A stretch of 64,000 bases of DNA from Chitinophagaceae bacterium (lineage in GTDB: Bacteria > Bacteroidota > Bacteroidia > Chitinophagales > Chitinophagaceae). The notes below the pieces were generated by a model. It worked only from the letters and a program-made list of their open reading frames with translations. It was not told where the DNA came from and did not search any database. The position numbers were made by a program, and so were the translations under genes. The stretch is taken from NCBI GenBank assembly GCA_016721385.1, contig JADKIE010000011.1, positions 191,851 through 255,850 of the forward strand. Direction: 5' to 3'. Shown piece after piece: positions 54,888-64,000 of this stretch. Within the stretch, counting starts at the first letter, position 1, and each line of letters opens with the position of its first letter.

Positions 54888-57064
54888 TCATATTTCCTTC
54901 CATTCACTCATATTTCCCCAATCTTCCATATTCATATTTATATTACCATTGGTAACAGTTCCTAAATAAGTGCACTCTAATGGTTCTACTTTTTCAAGCA
55001 ATTGCACAAAATCGTTTCTGTTTTCTTTACGAACACTAACTACTACACTTGGCTTTGGGCTTGCCAAACCAATAAGCATCTTTTCGAATACTTTCTTTAG
55101 CTGCATCTTGAGAAACTATTAATGCCTGAGTTTTTTTTAAAACAACTCTCCATTAGTGTTCAAATAAACCAACTTCACTTACATCATGTGCACTTTCTAT
55201 CAACTTATGATAATCATTTTTTAATTGATTTTTGAATGTGCAATTCTTCATCTATATCAAAATAGGTGCAGGTGAAAATTCTATTCCGCAAATTTGTGTA
55301 AGTACTGCTGCTGTTAATATCATTGTGTTGTGTGCCTATTCATCTATTCATCGCCCTCTTGTTTAAATCCATCGTCATTTATCGTTGGCATTGTTTAATA
55401 AGACAACCATTCCAATCGTAGGAGTTGGGTACACTGCCCCATCGGTCCCCGGTTGTAAAAGCTTACATTGCCGCCGGTTACCGGGTATCAAATTTGCGGC
55501 AAGCTTCACCCATGCCTTTAATGGCAATAATACCAATGTTGGCAATATACCTGTGGGTCGAACGGTTCCCAAAGTTTAAACAATTGGTAACACCCTAAGG
55601 CTCGCCACCTCTGCAAACAATATTACGTGCCGCTTCGGCTACCGCAATCATTGCACCTTTGTAAGGATCTGCAAAACACTTAACGACTGTTACAATCTGT
55701 TGTTAATGCTAAGGCTTTGTTAGTTGGTTTTGCCAAAACAATTGCAGCATCGCTTGGGGCATTTGTGATTGCATTGCCGGTACCTACCATGCTATCGTAT
55801 TGTGTATATATCCAACGTTTACTGGCAATATTGGGTATGGTAATAATTTGTTCTGCTATTGCTTTTAAATTGGTTGCTCAGCAATTGTATTTATATCAAA
55901 TGTCTTTATTTTTTCAAAGTAAGAAGGCACTTCGTAAGGCCTGTCGCCTTTGCGGTGCACCGCCGCCTAAAACTAACTCATAAGCTGGTAAACTGGCTTC
56001 TAAATTTCGTGCATATAAAATTTAAAATTCCATCGTTGGTTACTTCACCAATTTGGCTGCAGGGTAAATCCCATTTATCAAAACGGCTTGTATTAAATGT
56101 TCTTTTCCTTTTCGGCAACCAGTAACATTCTTTCCCGGCTTTCACTCAAAAGCAATTCCGGCTTTCATATCTTTTTGGCGGTAGGCACTTTATCTAAATC
56201 AATACGCATACCCATTTCGCCTTTGGCACTCATTTCGGATGTTGAACAAATTATCCTGCCGCCACCCATATCCTGCATACCAACAACTGCACCTGTTGTC
56301 ATCACTTCAAGGCAGGCTTCCAATAATTTTTTTTTTTCCTGAAAGGGATCGCCTACCTGCACAGCAGGTAACTCTTTGTACACTCTTCTGTAATATCTGC
56401 ACTGGCAAAACTAAAGCCGCCAATCCATCTTTACCGGTTGCACTTCCTACAAAAAAAAACCGGATTACCGGCAACGCTGGTACCACTCGTTGACAAAATT
56501 GTTTCTCCACTTTTTAAAATACCCACACTCATGGCATTAACCAAAGGATTGGTGGCAATGTTAATCTTCAAAATAAATTTCGCCACCAACAGTTGGTACA
56601 CAAAACAATTACCGTAATGCCCAATGCCGTGTACTACTCCAGCTAACAAATGCTGCCATTTAGCTTCTTTAAATTTCCAAAACGAAGGCTGTTTAAAGAG
56701 GCAATTGGCCTTGCACCCATTGTAAAAATATCTCTGTTAACACCCACCTACGCCGGTTTTGCCCCTGAAAACGGCTCCAGCTATTTGGGTGATTGTGGCT
56801 TTCTATTTTAAAAAACTACACCGTAGACACATCTCCTATATCCATTAAACCTGCATTTTCTTCACCAGCTTTTACCAGCATTTCTTACCATCTCTTGGTA
56901 ATGTTTTAAGCCATTTAATTGGGTTTTAGCTGCAATGCTCACTCCATGCCGCTAAAGCACTTAACCTCATTAAAATTGGGTGTACGCCCCAGCTTTTGTT
57001 TTATCAATTCAAATTCTTCGGCGTAATACTGTAGTTGCCCGGCGGTTTTAGCTGTTGTTTCCAT
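54888..57064 (-). pseudogene. purL: Phosphoribosylformylglycinamidine synthase, small-type PurL (many frame breaks)
   Basis: The start at 57064 gives METTAKTAGQLQYYAEEFEL. Scattered frames then give VVHGIGHYGNC, IVGSATGKDGLAA and KKLLEACLEVMTTGAVVGMQ. They continue with DMGGGRIICSTSEMSAKGEM and GMRIDLDKVPT, and near the end PSVVVSVRKENRNDFVQLLE and EWKEI. These are consecutive blocks of PurL. The span of about 725 codons fits the small PurL that works with PurS and PurQ, not the 1,300-residue single chain. Function: ATP- and ammonia-dependent amidination of FGAR in purine synthesis. Being essential in most settings, it is unlikely to be a real pseudogene. Confidence 0.88.
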
Positions 57065-57086
57065 AAATTATTTTGTAAGATGCTGT

Positions 57087-57094
57087 CAAATTTA
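57087..57094 (-). promoter_or_regulatory. -7 promoter element of purL
   Basis: Minus strand TAAATTTG, an exact TAnnTTTG match, 22 bases upstream of the purL start. Confidence 0.4.
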
Positions 57095-57206
57095 CTGGGA
57101 AACTAATTGAGGGGATTGAATGTGGAAATAAGTTGTGGGAAAAAGAGTTATTATAGCTGGTACAATTATTTATGTTATTTTGGCAATTAAATAATTATAA
57201 ATTGCC

Positions 57207-57699
57207 TTACACAAAAAGAATTTACAACAGAAAGGCTACAATTAGAACCTTTGACACATAAACATGCTGCATTTATTTTTGAATTGGTAAATACATCCGG
57301 ATGGATTAAATATATTGGAGACAGAAACGTTTATACCACAGAAATGCAATAGGGGGTATTGAAAAATAAACAATATTCAAGCTATAAGATATTGGGTAGT
57401 AAATTGTATTTATGAAAATTTAGCTAATGGACTGGTTATTTAATTGCAAGAGAGACTTTTTGGAACATCACGATATTGGGTTTGCATTTTTACCGCAATA
57501 TTCCAGTGAAGGGGTATGCTTACGAGGCTGCAAATAAATTGTTGCAATATCTTTTAAAAGATGCTAGGGCTAGCATGTTCTGATGCATGTACACTTCCGG
57601 GAAAACATTTCGTCTATAAATTTGTTTGAAAAGCTTGGCTTAAAATTTAAAGAGCAGATAACTCACCATGGAGATTTATTGAGTATTTATTCTATCTGA
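57207..57699 (+). pseudogene. GNAT-family N-acetyltransferase (broken reading frame)
   Basis: The first readable block is FTTERLQLEPLTHKHAAFIF and LVNTSGWIKYIGDRNVYT, the RimJ/RimL-like opening of Acetyltransf_3 proteins. Further pieces in other frames read IPVKGYAYEAANKLLQYLL, the acetyl-CoA binding helix region (G-x-A-x-E-A), and a C-terminal F-E-K-L-G-L-K-F. At least five breaks. It probably acetylates an amine or ribosomal protein, but neither activity nor exact ends can be judged from this sequence. Confidence 0.65.
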
Positions 57700-57764
57700 C
57701 AGCAAAGTGTTTAAACTCATTAGCACAAAAAACTACGTAATAAAAGAGTTTCTTATCTTTCCTA

Positions 57765-59009
57765 ATGTATGTGTGCTTCAATATTTATTATTCATTTTTT
57801 ACTTTGCTGTGATGCTTTGGTTGGGCAATTACAAAAATCAGGTTTGTACAAAAATCTAGAATTATGTAATAAATGGATTGTTGCCTTATTTGCTGTTAAA
57901 ATTTTGCAGGAATTGCCATTGGATTTGCTTTTACATTTTTATGTAGTGGTAACGATTATTGGACTAACAACAGTGGTAGCATTGCTGAGCTGGAAGTGCT
58001 AAAGCTAATCCTAAATATTTTTCTCGGAATTAATATTATTTTAAACTATAACAGTAAAGTTACGCCGATTTTGGGGCCATGCCAATCTGTTTTTGGAATG
58101 ATTTAAAAAATAATTGCCTTATAAAGTTTATGGCATTTTTAATTTTATTGAGTGGCGGTAATTAACACATCAACTCTATCTTTTTAATTTTATTGTTTTT
58201 ATAGGTCTATATTGGTTTGTACCGGTTGTTTAAGAAGATGTTTCCGGGGTTTAATTATGGGGTAATAATTGGATCTTTTATTGCCCCTTCTTTTTGTATT
58301 TCAGTAGCGGTATACACAGAGATGGATTAATTTCATTTAATTACTATTGCTTATATATAGTTGTTATAGCATTTAGAAAGAAAGGAAAGCTAACAAAATT
58401 TTTTATTGCTATAATTCTCTCTATTGGTTTATTAATGCTATTACAAGGTGGTGCCATAACCCCTTATACCAGCATTATTTGCATGGTGGTGCAGCAAGCA
58501 GTTTAACTTTAAAGGCGGTACTTGTTTGCAGCAACGCAGTGTTGTTTCTTCTTATTATTTGTTTAAGATAAATTTAGTAGCATTAATCCATTAGATTTTA
58601 TTACGGAAAGCAAGCAGATTATTCAAAATTGACTCCGGCAATACACAAATTCTCTTTACCAAAATTGGAGACAACAGCAACTAGCTTTGTCAGTACACTC
58701 CACAAGCACTGTTAATGTTTTTGTTAGGCCTTTACCGGCGAAAAGCCTTTCTCTTTAATCCCCTCGAAATGGGAATGGGTATTTTATTATTTGTGTTTAG
58801 CCGTTTTTTATTTTAAGTAAACAAAAATAAAATTTCCTGTTCCGCATCCTACTTATTTCCGGTTATAGTTTTTGCTTTTTAAGCTATCTGTTTATTGGTC
58901 ATATTGTTCCTCATTTGTAGGAACTACTTCCTATCAAGTATCTATTTACCATTGTACTAACACCTGTTTAGGATATTTTCTCCTGACAGATATGTTTAAA
59001 TTAAAATAA
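57765..59009 (+). pseudogene. Multi-pass membrane protein, unknown function (broken reading frame)
   Basis: Reading frames in order give YNKWIVALFAVKILAGIAIG, SGNDYWTNNSGSIAELEVLK, FWNDLKNNCLIKFMAFLILL and LYFSSGIHRDGLI. They continue with LTKFFIAIILSIGLLML, then YTPQALLNVFVRPL and FLLTDMFKLK with a stop at 59009. Together this is a hydrophobic protein of about 410 residues. The Gly-Ile-His-[RK]-Asp-Gly block recalls Bacteroidota membrane proteins found near surface-polysaccharide genes. I do not recognise a named family or catalytic site. Seven or more breaks make finer interpretation unsafe. Confidence 0.5.
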
Positions 59010-59112
59010 AATAATATAAAAACATTTTTCTAACATTTGTCTATTTTTTAAATGTATAAGTTAAAAACTTGTTTTCGAATAAATAAATCGTTTTTTGCCT
59101 TCAAATAAAATT

Positions 59113-61298
59113 ATGCAATCTACGATTGGCACTGAAAAACTTACAAGTAACCCTACTGAAATTAAGGTAGAAGGCTCTACAAAAGTTACCGGAATCCCTT
59201 TTAATGAAAATGTGTTTACGCTTAAAACCACAGAGAGTTTTAAAAGTGACGAAGCATTAAGGTTGCTGGCCAGCAACAAAAGGCGGCAAAAAATCGAACT
59301 AAACAGGTAATCAACTACAATGGTTTAAGAGCTTGGGCCGAGAGTAAAGGTGTCAACACATTTACGTCATGGTTTCAACCACTTACAGGTTTTAAGTGCT
59401 GCGAAAAACATGACTCGTTCTTTCCTGTAAAAAGGCGATGGTACGCCTATTGAAGAGTTTGACGGCGGTGCCTCAATTCAACAAGAACCGGATGCATCGA
59501 GTTTTCCAAATGGGGGGTTAAGAACAACGTTTGAGGCGAGAGGTTATACCGCATGGGATCCGTCTTCTCCGGCATTTATTATGGAAATTGGAAATGGCAA
59601 AACATTGTGTATACCTACAATTTTTATTTCGTACACAGGAGAAAGTTTGATTACAAAACACCTTGATTAAAAGCATTGGTTGCTGTAGATAAAGCTGCCG
59701 TTGATATGTGCTAATATTTTGATAAAATGTAACTAAAGTAACTTCTACCCTAGGTTGGGAGCAAGAGTATTTTGTGGTTGATGCCGGTTTAGTTATTGCA
59801 AGGCCGGATTTAACCATGACAGGTCAAACGAGTTTGGCCATGCCCCTGCAAAAGGGCAACAGTTGAAGACCATTATTTTGGGGCAATTCCTGAAAGAGTA
59901 TATGCTTTATGCGAGATTTTGAGGCCGAGAGTTATAAGTTAGGTATTCCTTCCGTACATCGCCATAATGAGGTGGGCCTGCTCAATTTGAGTGTGCACCA
60001 ATTTTGAAGAAGCAAATTTAGCCGTAGACCACAACACGTTCTTGATGGATTTAATGGAAAGGGGGTAGCAGCGACACAAATTAAGGTGTTGTTACATGAA
60101 AGCCTTTTTGGGGCGTAAATGGCTCGGGGAAGCATAACAAACTGGTGTTTGGCAACGATACCGGCAAGAACCTACTAGCACTGGGTAAAACACCAAAGAC
60201 TAACCTTCGGTTTCTTACTTTTTTTGTTAACACCTATTAAAGCGGTTCATGATTATGCCGAGCTTTTAAGCGAGCAAGCTATTGCCTCTGCCGGTAATGA
60301 CCATCGGTTAGGGCAAATGAAGCTCCGCCTGCTATTATTTCAATTTTTATTGGCGAGTACTCCCTCACCCATGTGTTAGACCAAATTGGAAGAATTAAGG
60401 GTAGCAGGAGGTAAGTTTGATGAGCAGGACGAAGCAATGCTTAAATTGGATATTCAATAAAGATTCCGGAATTAATGCTTGATAATACCGATAGAAACAG
60501 AACTTCTCCTTTTGCTTTTACAGGCAACAAGTTTGAGTTTAGGCAGTAGGTCTATCTGCCAATTGTGCAATGCAATGACGGTTGTAAATACCATTATGGC
60601 CAGAACGTTAAAGCAATTTAAAAGATGTAGATACTTTTAATCTGAAAAAGGAGAGAAGAAAGAAGTGGCCATTATGCAAATTATTCAAAACATATTGTTG
60701 CCAGTAAAGCAACTTTATTTGAAGGAGATGGCTATAGTGCAGAGTGGGAAAAGAAGCAGCAAAAAAGAGGGTTGCCAAATGTTAAGATAATCCCGTTAGC
60801 ATTGGATGCTTATGTAAAACCGAAAAAGCAAAAATCTTTTGAGCATAACGAAATTTATAATTATCCTTGAGTTAGGAAGTGCGGCACGAAATAATGCTTA
60901 AGAGTATGTTAAAAGTACAAATTCCAGCCAGAATAATGGGCGAATTAGCTACTACGGTTATATTGCTATCTGCCATAAAATATCAAAATGTGTTACTAAC
61001 TAATGTAAAGCGTTAAAAGAAGCCGGGTTAAAAGAAAGCTACCATGCTAATCAATTACAAGTTTTGGAAAAAGTGAGTGAGCAGGTTTCAGTTATGAGGG
61101 ATAGTGTTGAAAAAATGATTGAGGAAAGAAAAAAAGTAAACGACCAACCAATAGCAGAGATAAGGCCATTGCATATTGCGATAAAGTAAAGGGCAATATT
61201 TTGATATTATAAGATATCACAGGGATAAGTTGGAGTTGTTAGTTGATGACGCTTATTGGTTGCTACCAAAGTATAGAGAAATATTATTTTTAAGATAA
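59113..61298 (+). pseudogene. glnN: Glutamine synthetase type III (many frame breaks)
   Basis: Segments in order match GSIII. First come VTGIPFNENVFTLKTTESFK and QQEPDASSFPNGGLRTTFEA, then RGYTAWDPSSPAFI and LGWEQEYFVVDAGL. Next are GHAPAKGQQL, FECAPI, VNGSGKHN and GKTPKTNLRFLTFFVNT. A late AYWLLPKYREILFLR ends at 61298. The span of about 728 codons is right for the 75-85 kDa GSIII class found in Bacteroidota. It condenses ammonia and glutamate with ATP in the cytoplasm. The Met at 59113 is preferred over 59095. At least ten breaks. It is followed by a clear terminator. Confidence 0.9.
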
Positions 61299-61307
61299 TT
61301 CAATAGG

Positions 61308-61337
61308 GAAGCTGCAAAATGCAGCTTCTTTTTTTTT
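61308..61337 (+). terminator. Terminator of the glutamine synthetase gene
   Basis: Stem GAAGCTGC / GCAGCTTC with loop AAAAT (61308-61328), then a run of about ten Ts, 10 bases after the stop. Confidence 0.85.
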
Positions 61338-61341
61338 GCTA

Positions 61342-61797
61342 ATGTTTAAGATTATAAGAACAAATTTTGCTAACCCCTGATTTTCAATTATTGGTAAATG
61401 AGTTGGATAAAGAATTAGCTGTACGGGATGGAGATGATCATACCTTTTATGCAGCAAGTTTACTAAAACAGTTAACCTTAATTGTGTAGTACTTATTTAC
61501 TTGGATAATATTGCTATTGGCCGTGGAGCAATCAGAAATTATGAAGCCGAAAATTCATGGAAGTTAAACGAATGTATGTGCCATAATCAACGAGGTAAAC
61601 AGATAGCTTCGTTTGTATTAAAAGAGTTGGAAGTTTGGGCAAGAATTAGGTTGTACTAGATGATTTTTAGAAACTGGTCAAAATCAACCCGAAGCCATTG
61701 CATTGTATAAAAAAATAATTATACCATTATACCCAATTATGGGCAATATAAAGACGTTTACAACAGCGTTTGGTTTGAAAAGATATTAGGTCTTTAA
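61342..61797 (+). pseudogene. GNAT-family N-acetyltransferase, second (broken reading frame)
   Basis: Blocks in order: NPDFQLLVNELDKELAVRDG, then IAIGRGAIRNYE (beta-4 region) and EVKRMYV across one break. These are followed by RGKQIASFVLKELEVWA, the Q/R-G-x-G/A acetyl-CoA loop and helix, and a final NQPEAIALYKK then IIPNYGQYKDV. About 150 residues and at least four breaks. It resembles small GNATs with the PNYGxY ending; the substrate is unknown. It follows the glutamine synthetase terminator. Confidence 0.7.
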
Positions 61798-61947
61798 ATG
61801 AAACCACTTTCCATACTACAAGACTTTATCTTGTTTTATATTAACTTACTTTTCGTGTAACGAAGCTAAAAAGCACCTTGGCGGATAAAAATTATATATA
61901 TTAAACCTTTCGTTTAAATAGTAGTTCATCAATAAATTGGATAAGAA

Positions 61948-62326
61948 ATGAAAAAATAGTGCTTTTTCTGACGGTAAGTTTTGTTGTATTGGGTGCTACT
62001 GCACAAATACAAAGAAAAGTCCGTCACAGTTGCTGCAATCGATTCAGCCGGTTCTTCTGTTTTGCTACACTCTAAACCTCAAGAAAAACCGGAAAAGAAA
62101 ATGATAAAAGAATTAAACCTTTCCAAAAGTCAACTTCAACAATTGAAAGAAATGAAAAAAATAATCAAGTTAAAAGATGAAATTGAAAATAATACTAAAC
62201 TTTCTGCTGAAGAAAAAAAGCAACAATTAAGAAATATTAAAAAGAACAGCTTTAAAATTGCGTCATTCCCTTACACCGGAGCAATTATAAAAACTAAAAG
62301 AACAGCGCAAGGAAAATAAACATTGA
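61948..62326 (+). CDS. Small secreted Lys/Glu-rich helical protein (frameshifted)
   Basis: The restored start ATGAAAAAA at 61948 plus one A gives MKKIVLFLTVSFVVLGATAQ, a signal peptide. A second break near 62015 joins VTVAAIDSAGSSVLLHSKPQ and the helical MIKELNLSKSQLQQLKEMKK and LSAEEKKQQLRNIKK. The end in a third frame is LKEQRKENKH (stop at 62326). About 125 residues. The LSKSQLQQLKE and LSAEEKKQQL pair recalls Spy/CpxP-type LTxxQ motifs and DUF4890-like periplasmic proteins. Function unknown. Confidence 0.6.
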
Positions 62327-62479
62327 AGAAAATATGATGGAAGTCCCAACGGATAATTAACTATGTCTATATAAGCAGTAAAATTGAGTAATGCAGGAAC
62401 ATACTCTAGGGCATGTTCTTTTTATCTCGTCTGTACGTGTTTGAAGCAAAACTTCAAATACAATTCAATAAATTTGTGC

Positions 62480-63553
62480 ATGCAAAAACATCTACTTACC
62501 AACAACTTCACACTTTTACAAAAAATATTTCTTACAAAATTGGCTGCTCCAATGCGGATGCAGAAACAGCAACTAAAGCTCTGTTTCTCTGCCGATTTAC
62601 GAGGTATAGATGGCCATGGTGTGGCCCGGCTAAGTGGATATGTAAGATTATGGGAAGCCAAAGAGTAATGCAAATGCACAACGTAAAATTGTACACCAAA
62701 CACCAAGTACTGCAGTAGTAGATGGCGATGCAGGCTGGGGCCTTGTGGTAGCTCCATACGCCATAAGTAGCTATTGATAAGGCCAAAAATGTTCATACAG
62801 GTTGGGTAAGTGTAAAAACAGTAACCACTTTGGTATAGCAGGTTACCATGCTATGATGGCTTTGCCGCATGATATGATAGGTATTGCCATGACCAATGCA
62901 AGTGCATTAGTAGCACCAACTTTTTCTGTTGAAAAATTGTTAGGCACCAATCCTATTGCGGTTGCTATCCCGGCAGGTAAAGAACCTGCACGGCCGATTT
63001 TGCCATTTTCACAACTACTGCTGCAAATGGTAAGTTGGAAATTTTGCAACGAAAGAATTTAGAAACACCTAACGGTTGGGTAAAAACGAAAGATGGAGCT
63101 GTTACAAACAATGCACACGTTTTAAAAGAAGGCGGCGCTTTACCGAGCCGCTTGGCAGCGATAAAGAACATGGTAGTCACAAAGGCTATTGCCTTGGTGC
63201 GGTGGTGATACTTTAGCGCGGTTTTGGGCGGAGCAAATTATGGGCCTTGGTGCTTCCATTTGGGGCTTATGTACCAATGCCGGCAGAATATGCCGGCGAA
63301 GGATAGGCTATTTTTTTACGCCATGCGGATTGATGCATTTTAGAACGGCTGATCAACTTAAACAACACATGGATACCTCGGATACAGCGGTTTAGAAGTG
63401 AAAAAACAATAGAGGGCGAAATCGAATGCTTATTCCCGGAGACCCTGAAAGGAAATGGTGTCAATACGAATGAAAGACGGCATTCCTTTATTGGATGTAG
63501 TGGCTAGCATTTTGGAAAGATTGGAGGAGAGATTTGAAGTTATGTTTGGATAG
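62480..63553 (+). pseudogene. Ldh-family NAD(P)-dependent oxidoreductase (malate/L-lactate/ureidoglycolate dehydrogenase type; broken frame)
   Basis: The restored start at 62480 (MQK) leads into SYKIGCSNADAETATKAL, then SADLRGIDGHGVARLSGYVR (family opening with the catalytic His). Next are VVDGDAGWGLVVAPYA, then NSNHFGIAGYHAMMAL, AMTNASALVAPTFSVEKLLG and TNPIAVAIPAGKEPA. Later blocks KEHGSHKGYCLG and IPGDPERK complete the type-2 malate/L-lactate dehydrogenase fold. About 357 residues and six or more breaks. These enzymes oxidise or reduce 2-hydroxy acids with NAD(P); the substrate is not resolvable here. Confidence 0.82.
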
Positions 63554-63634
63554 ATTTTAAAAGCAACATTGTATTAATACATTTGCATTACAACGATTGG
63601 TTCCGGTATATTTTGGATATTAAACAAAGAACAA

Positions 63635-64000
63635 ATGAAGGTGATGAAATTTGAGTGGCACCATAGGCAAGCCACAACGTATGAAGGAAGTGGCAATACA
63701 TCATTAGCCGATGGAAAGTAAAATTGTAGTATTATCTGCCCTTAGCGGTACAACCAATGCATTGATAGAAATTAGTAATTCGCTTGTTGCCGGTGATAGA
63801 AATGTTGCTATGAACAAATAGATGCATTAGAGCAGCACTATCAAAATTTTGTTCAGAATTATTATCTACAGATGCAGCAATTGCTAAAGAAATTGGTACT
63901 TGCAGAGCATTTTGAGTTTTTAATCATCATTTTAAAATATCGTTCAGTGAAGCATTAAACAAAGATATTTTTGGCGCAAGGCGAATTACTTAGCACAAAA
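63635..64000 (+). CDS. Aspartate kinase, N-terminal part (runs off the window; frame breaks)
   Basis: Starts MKVMKF at 63635; after a one-base break the sequence continues IGKPQRMKEV. Then SKIVVLSALSGTTNALIEIS matches the aspartokinase kinase domain (V-V-S-A-x-x-G-x-T-N), followed by an alpha-helical insert and FSEALNKDI ... GELLST typical of Bacteroidota LysC/ThrA. It phosphorylates aspartate at the start of lysine, threonine and methionine synthesis. The gene continues past 64000, so whether it is mono- or bifunctional cannot be told. Confidence 0.8.

Noticed and set aside
54888..63553. A degraded genomic island or reductive genome decay at the right end
   Set aside because: The broken genes are core metabolism (purL, glnN, pyrG, aspartate kinase) with conserved motifs retained in all frames; real decay would also show substitutions in motifs and would spare essential genes.
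1..64000. tRNA, rRNA or tmRNA genes
   Set aside because: I looked through the intergenic stretches for cloverleaf sequences and TTCGA loops and found none that I could support; all gaps are short and AT-rich.

Overview
The window is AT-rich and reads as chromosomal DNA of a Bacteroidota bacterium, most likely a relative of the Chitinophagaceae. Three observations support this. Two secreted proteins end in type IX secretion (T9SS) sorting domains (35.7-38.6 kb and 47.3-47.8 kb). Several genes carry the Bacteroidota -7 promoter element TAnnTTTG. The gene set is also typical of the group: GH92 mannosidase, short alpha-glucan phosphorylase-like protein, type III glutamine synthetase and DUF2202 proteins. 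I see no rRNA, tRNA, CRISPR array, transposase, integrase or phage module.

Layout. 0-5 kb: a small membrane protein, a broken XRE/S24-type repressor with a convincing promoter and operator, ssb, and a GH92 exo-mannosidase. 5-10.6 kb: amino-acid permease, dicarboxylate/amino-acid symporter, DedA protein, GT9 glycosyltransferase, DUF922 protein. 10.5-13.1 kb: an overlapping DtxR/MntR regulator and an NRAMP metal transporter with a fused universal-stress domain. 13.2-19.7 kb: Rid-family protein, glucan phosphorylase-like enzyme, flotillin, thioesterase, MFS transporter, cold-shock protein. 19.9-28.3 kb: glycine decarboxylase gcvP, YkgJ-type protein, metallo-beta-lactamase-fold protein, alpha/beta hydrolase, and a compact sigma factor / anti-sigma-like / Spy-like / DUF2202 x2 operon. 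28.4-35.6 kb: MFS, deoxynucleoside kinase, folK, an ABC-2 permease, anmK and queG. 35.6-48 kb: T9SS proteins, clpB, DsbA-like and transglutaminase-like proteins, and a large surface protein with 258-bp tandem repeats. 48-64 kb: def, ruvX, ubiA, TrmH-type methyltransferase, pyrG, an unknown secreted protein, a heptose-epimerase-like gene, purL, a membrane protein, type III glutamine synthetase, two GNATs, an Ldh-family oxidoreductase and the start of aspartate kinase.

Sequence quality is the main caveat. I count roughly 25-30 frame breaks in the first 50 kb. From about 50.2 kb rightward every recognisable gene is broken, and many are broken every 50-150 bases. Most breaks can be repaired by adding or removing one base, often in a homopolymer, and they hit essential genes (clpB, pyrG, def, purL). 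Uncorrected long-read error towards a contig end explains this better than pseudogenisation. Gene boundaries below are given for the repaired gene where I could reconstruct them; motif-level claims from 52-64 kb are correspondingly weaker.

Functionally, most of the window is housekeeping. The parts that merit attention are the sigma factor/DUF2202 operon, the metal-regulated MntR-NRAMP-USP pair with a visible operator, enzymes of known folds that lack their usual catalytic residue, the surface-repeat locus, and two interspersed repeat families, one of which sits in the gcvP leader and the other of which supplies a start codon.
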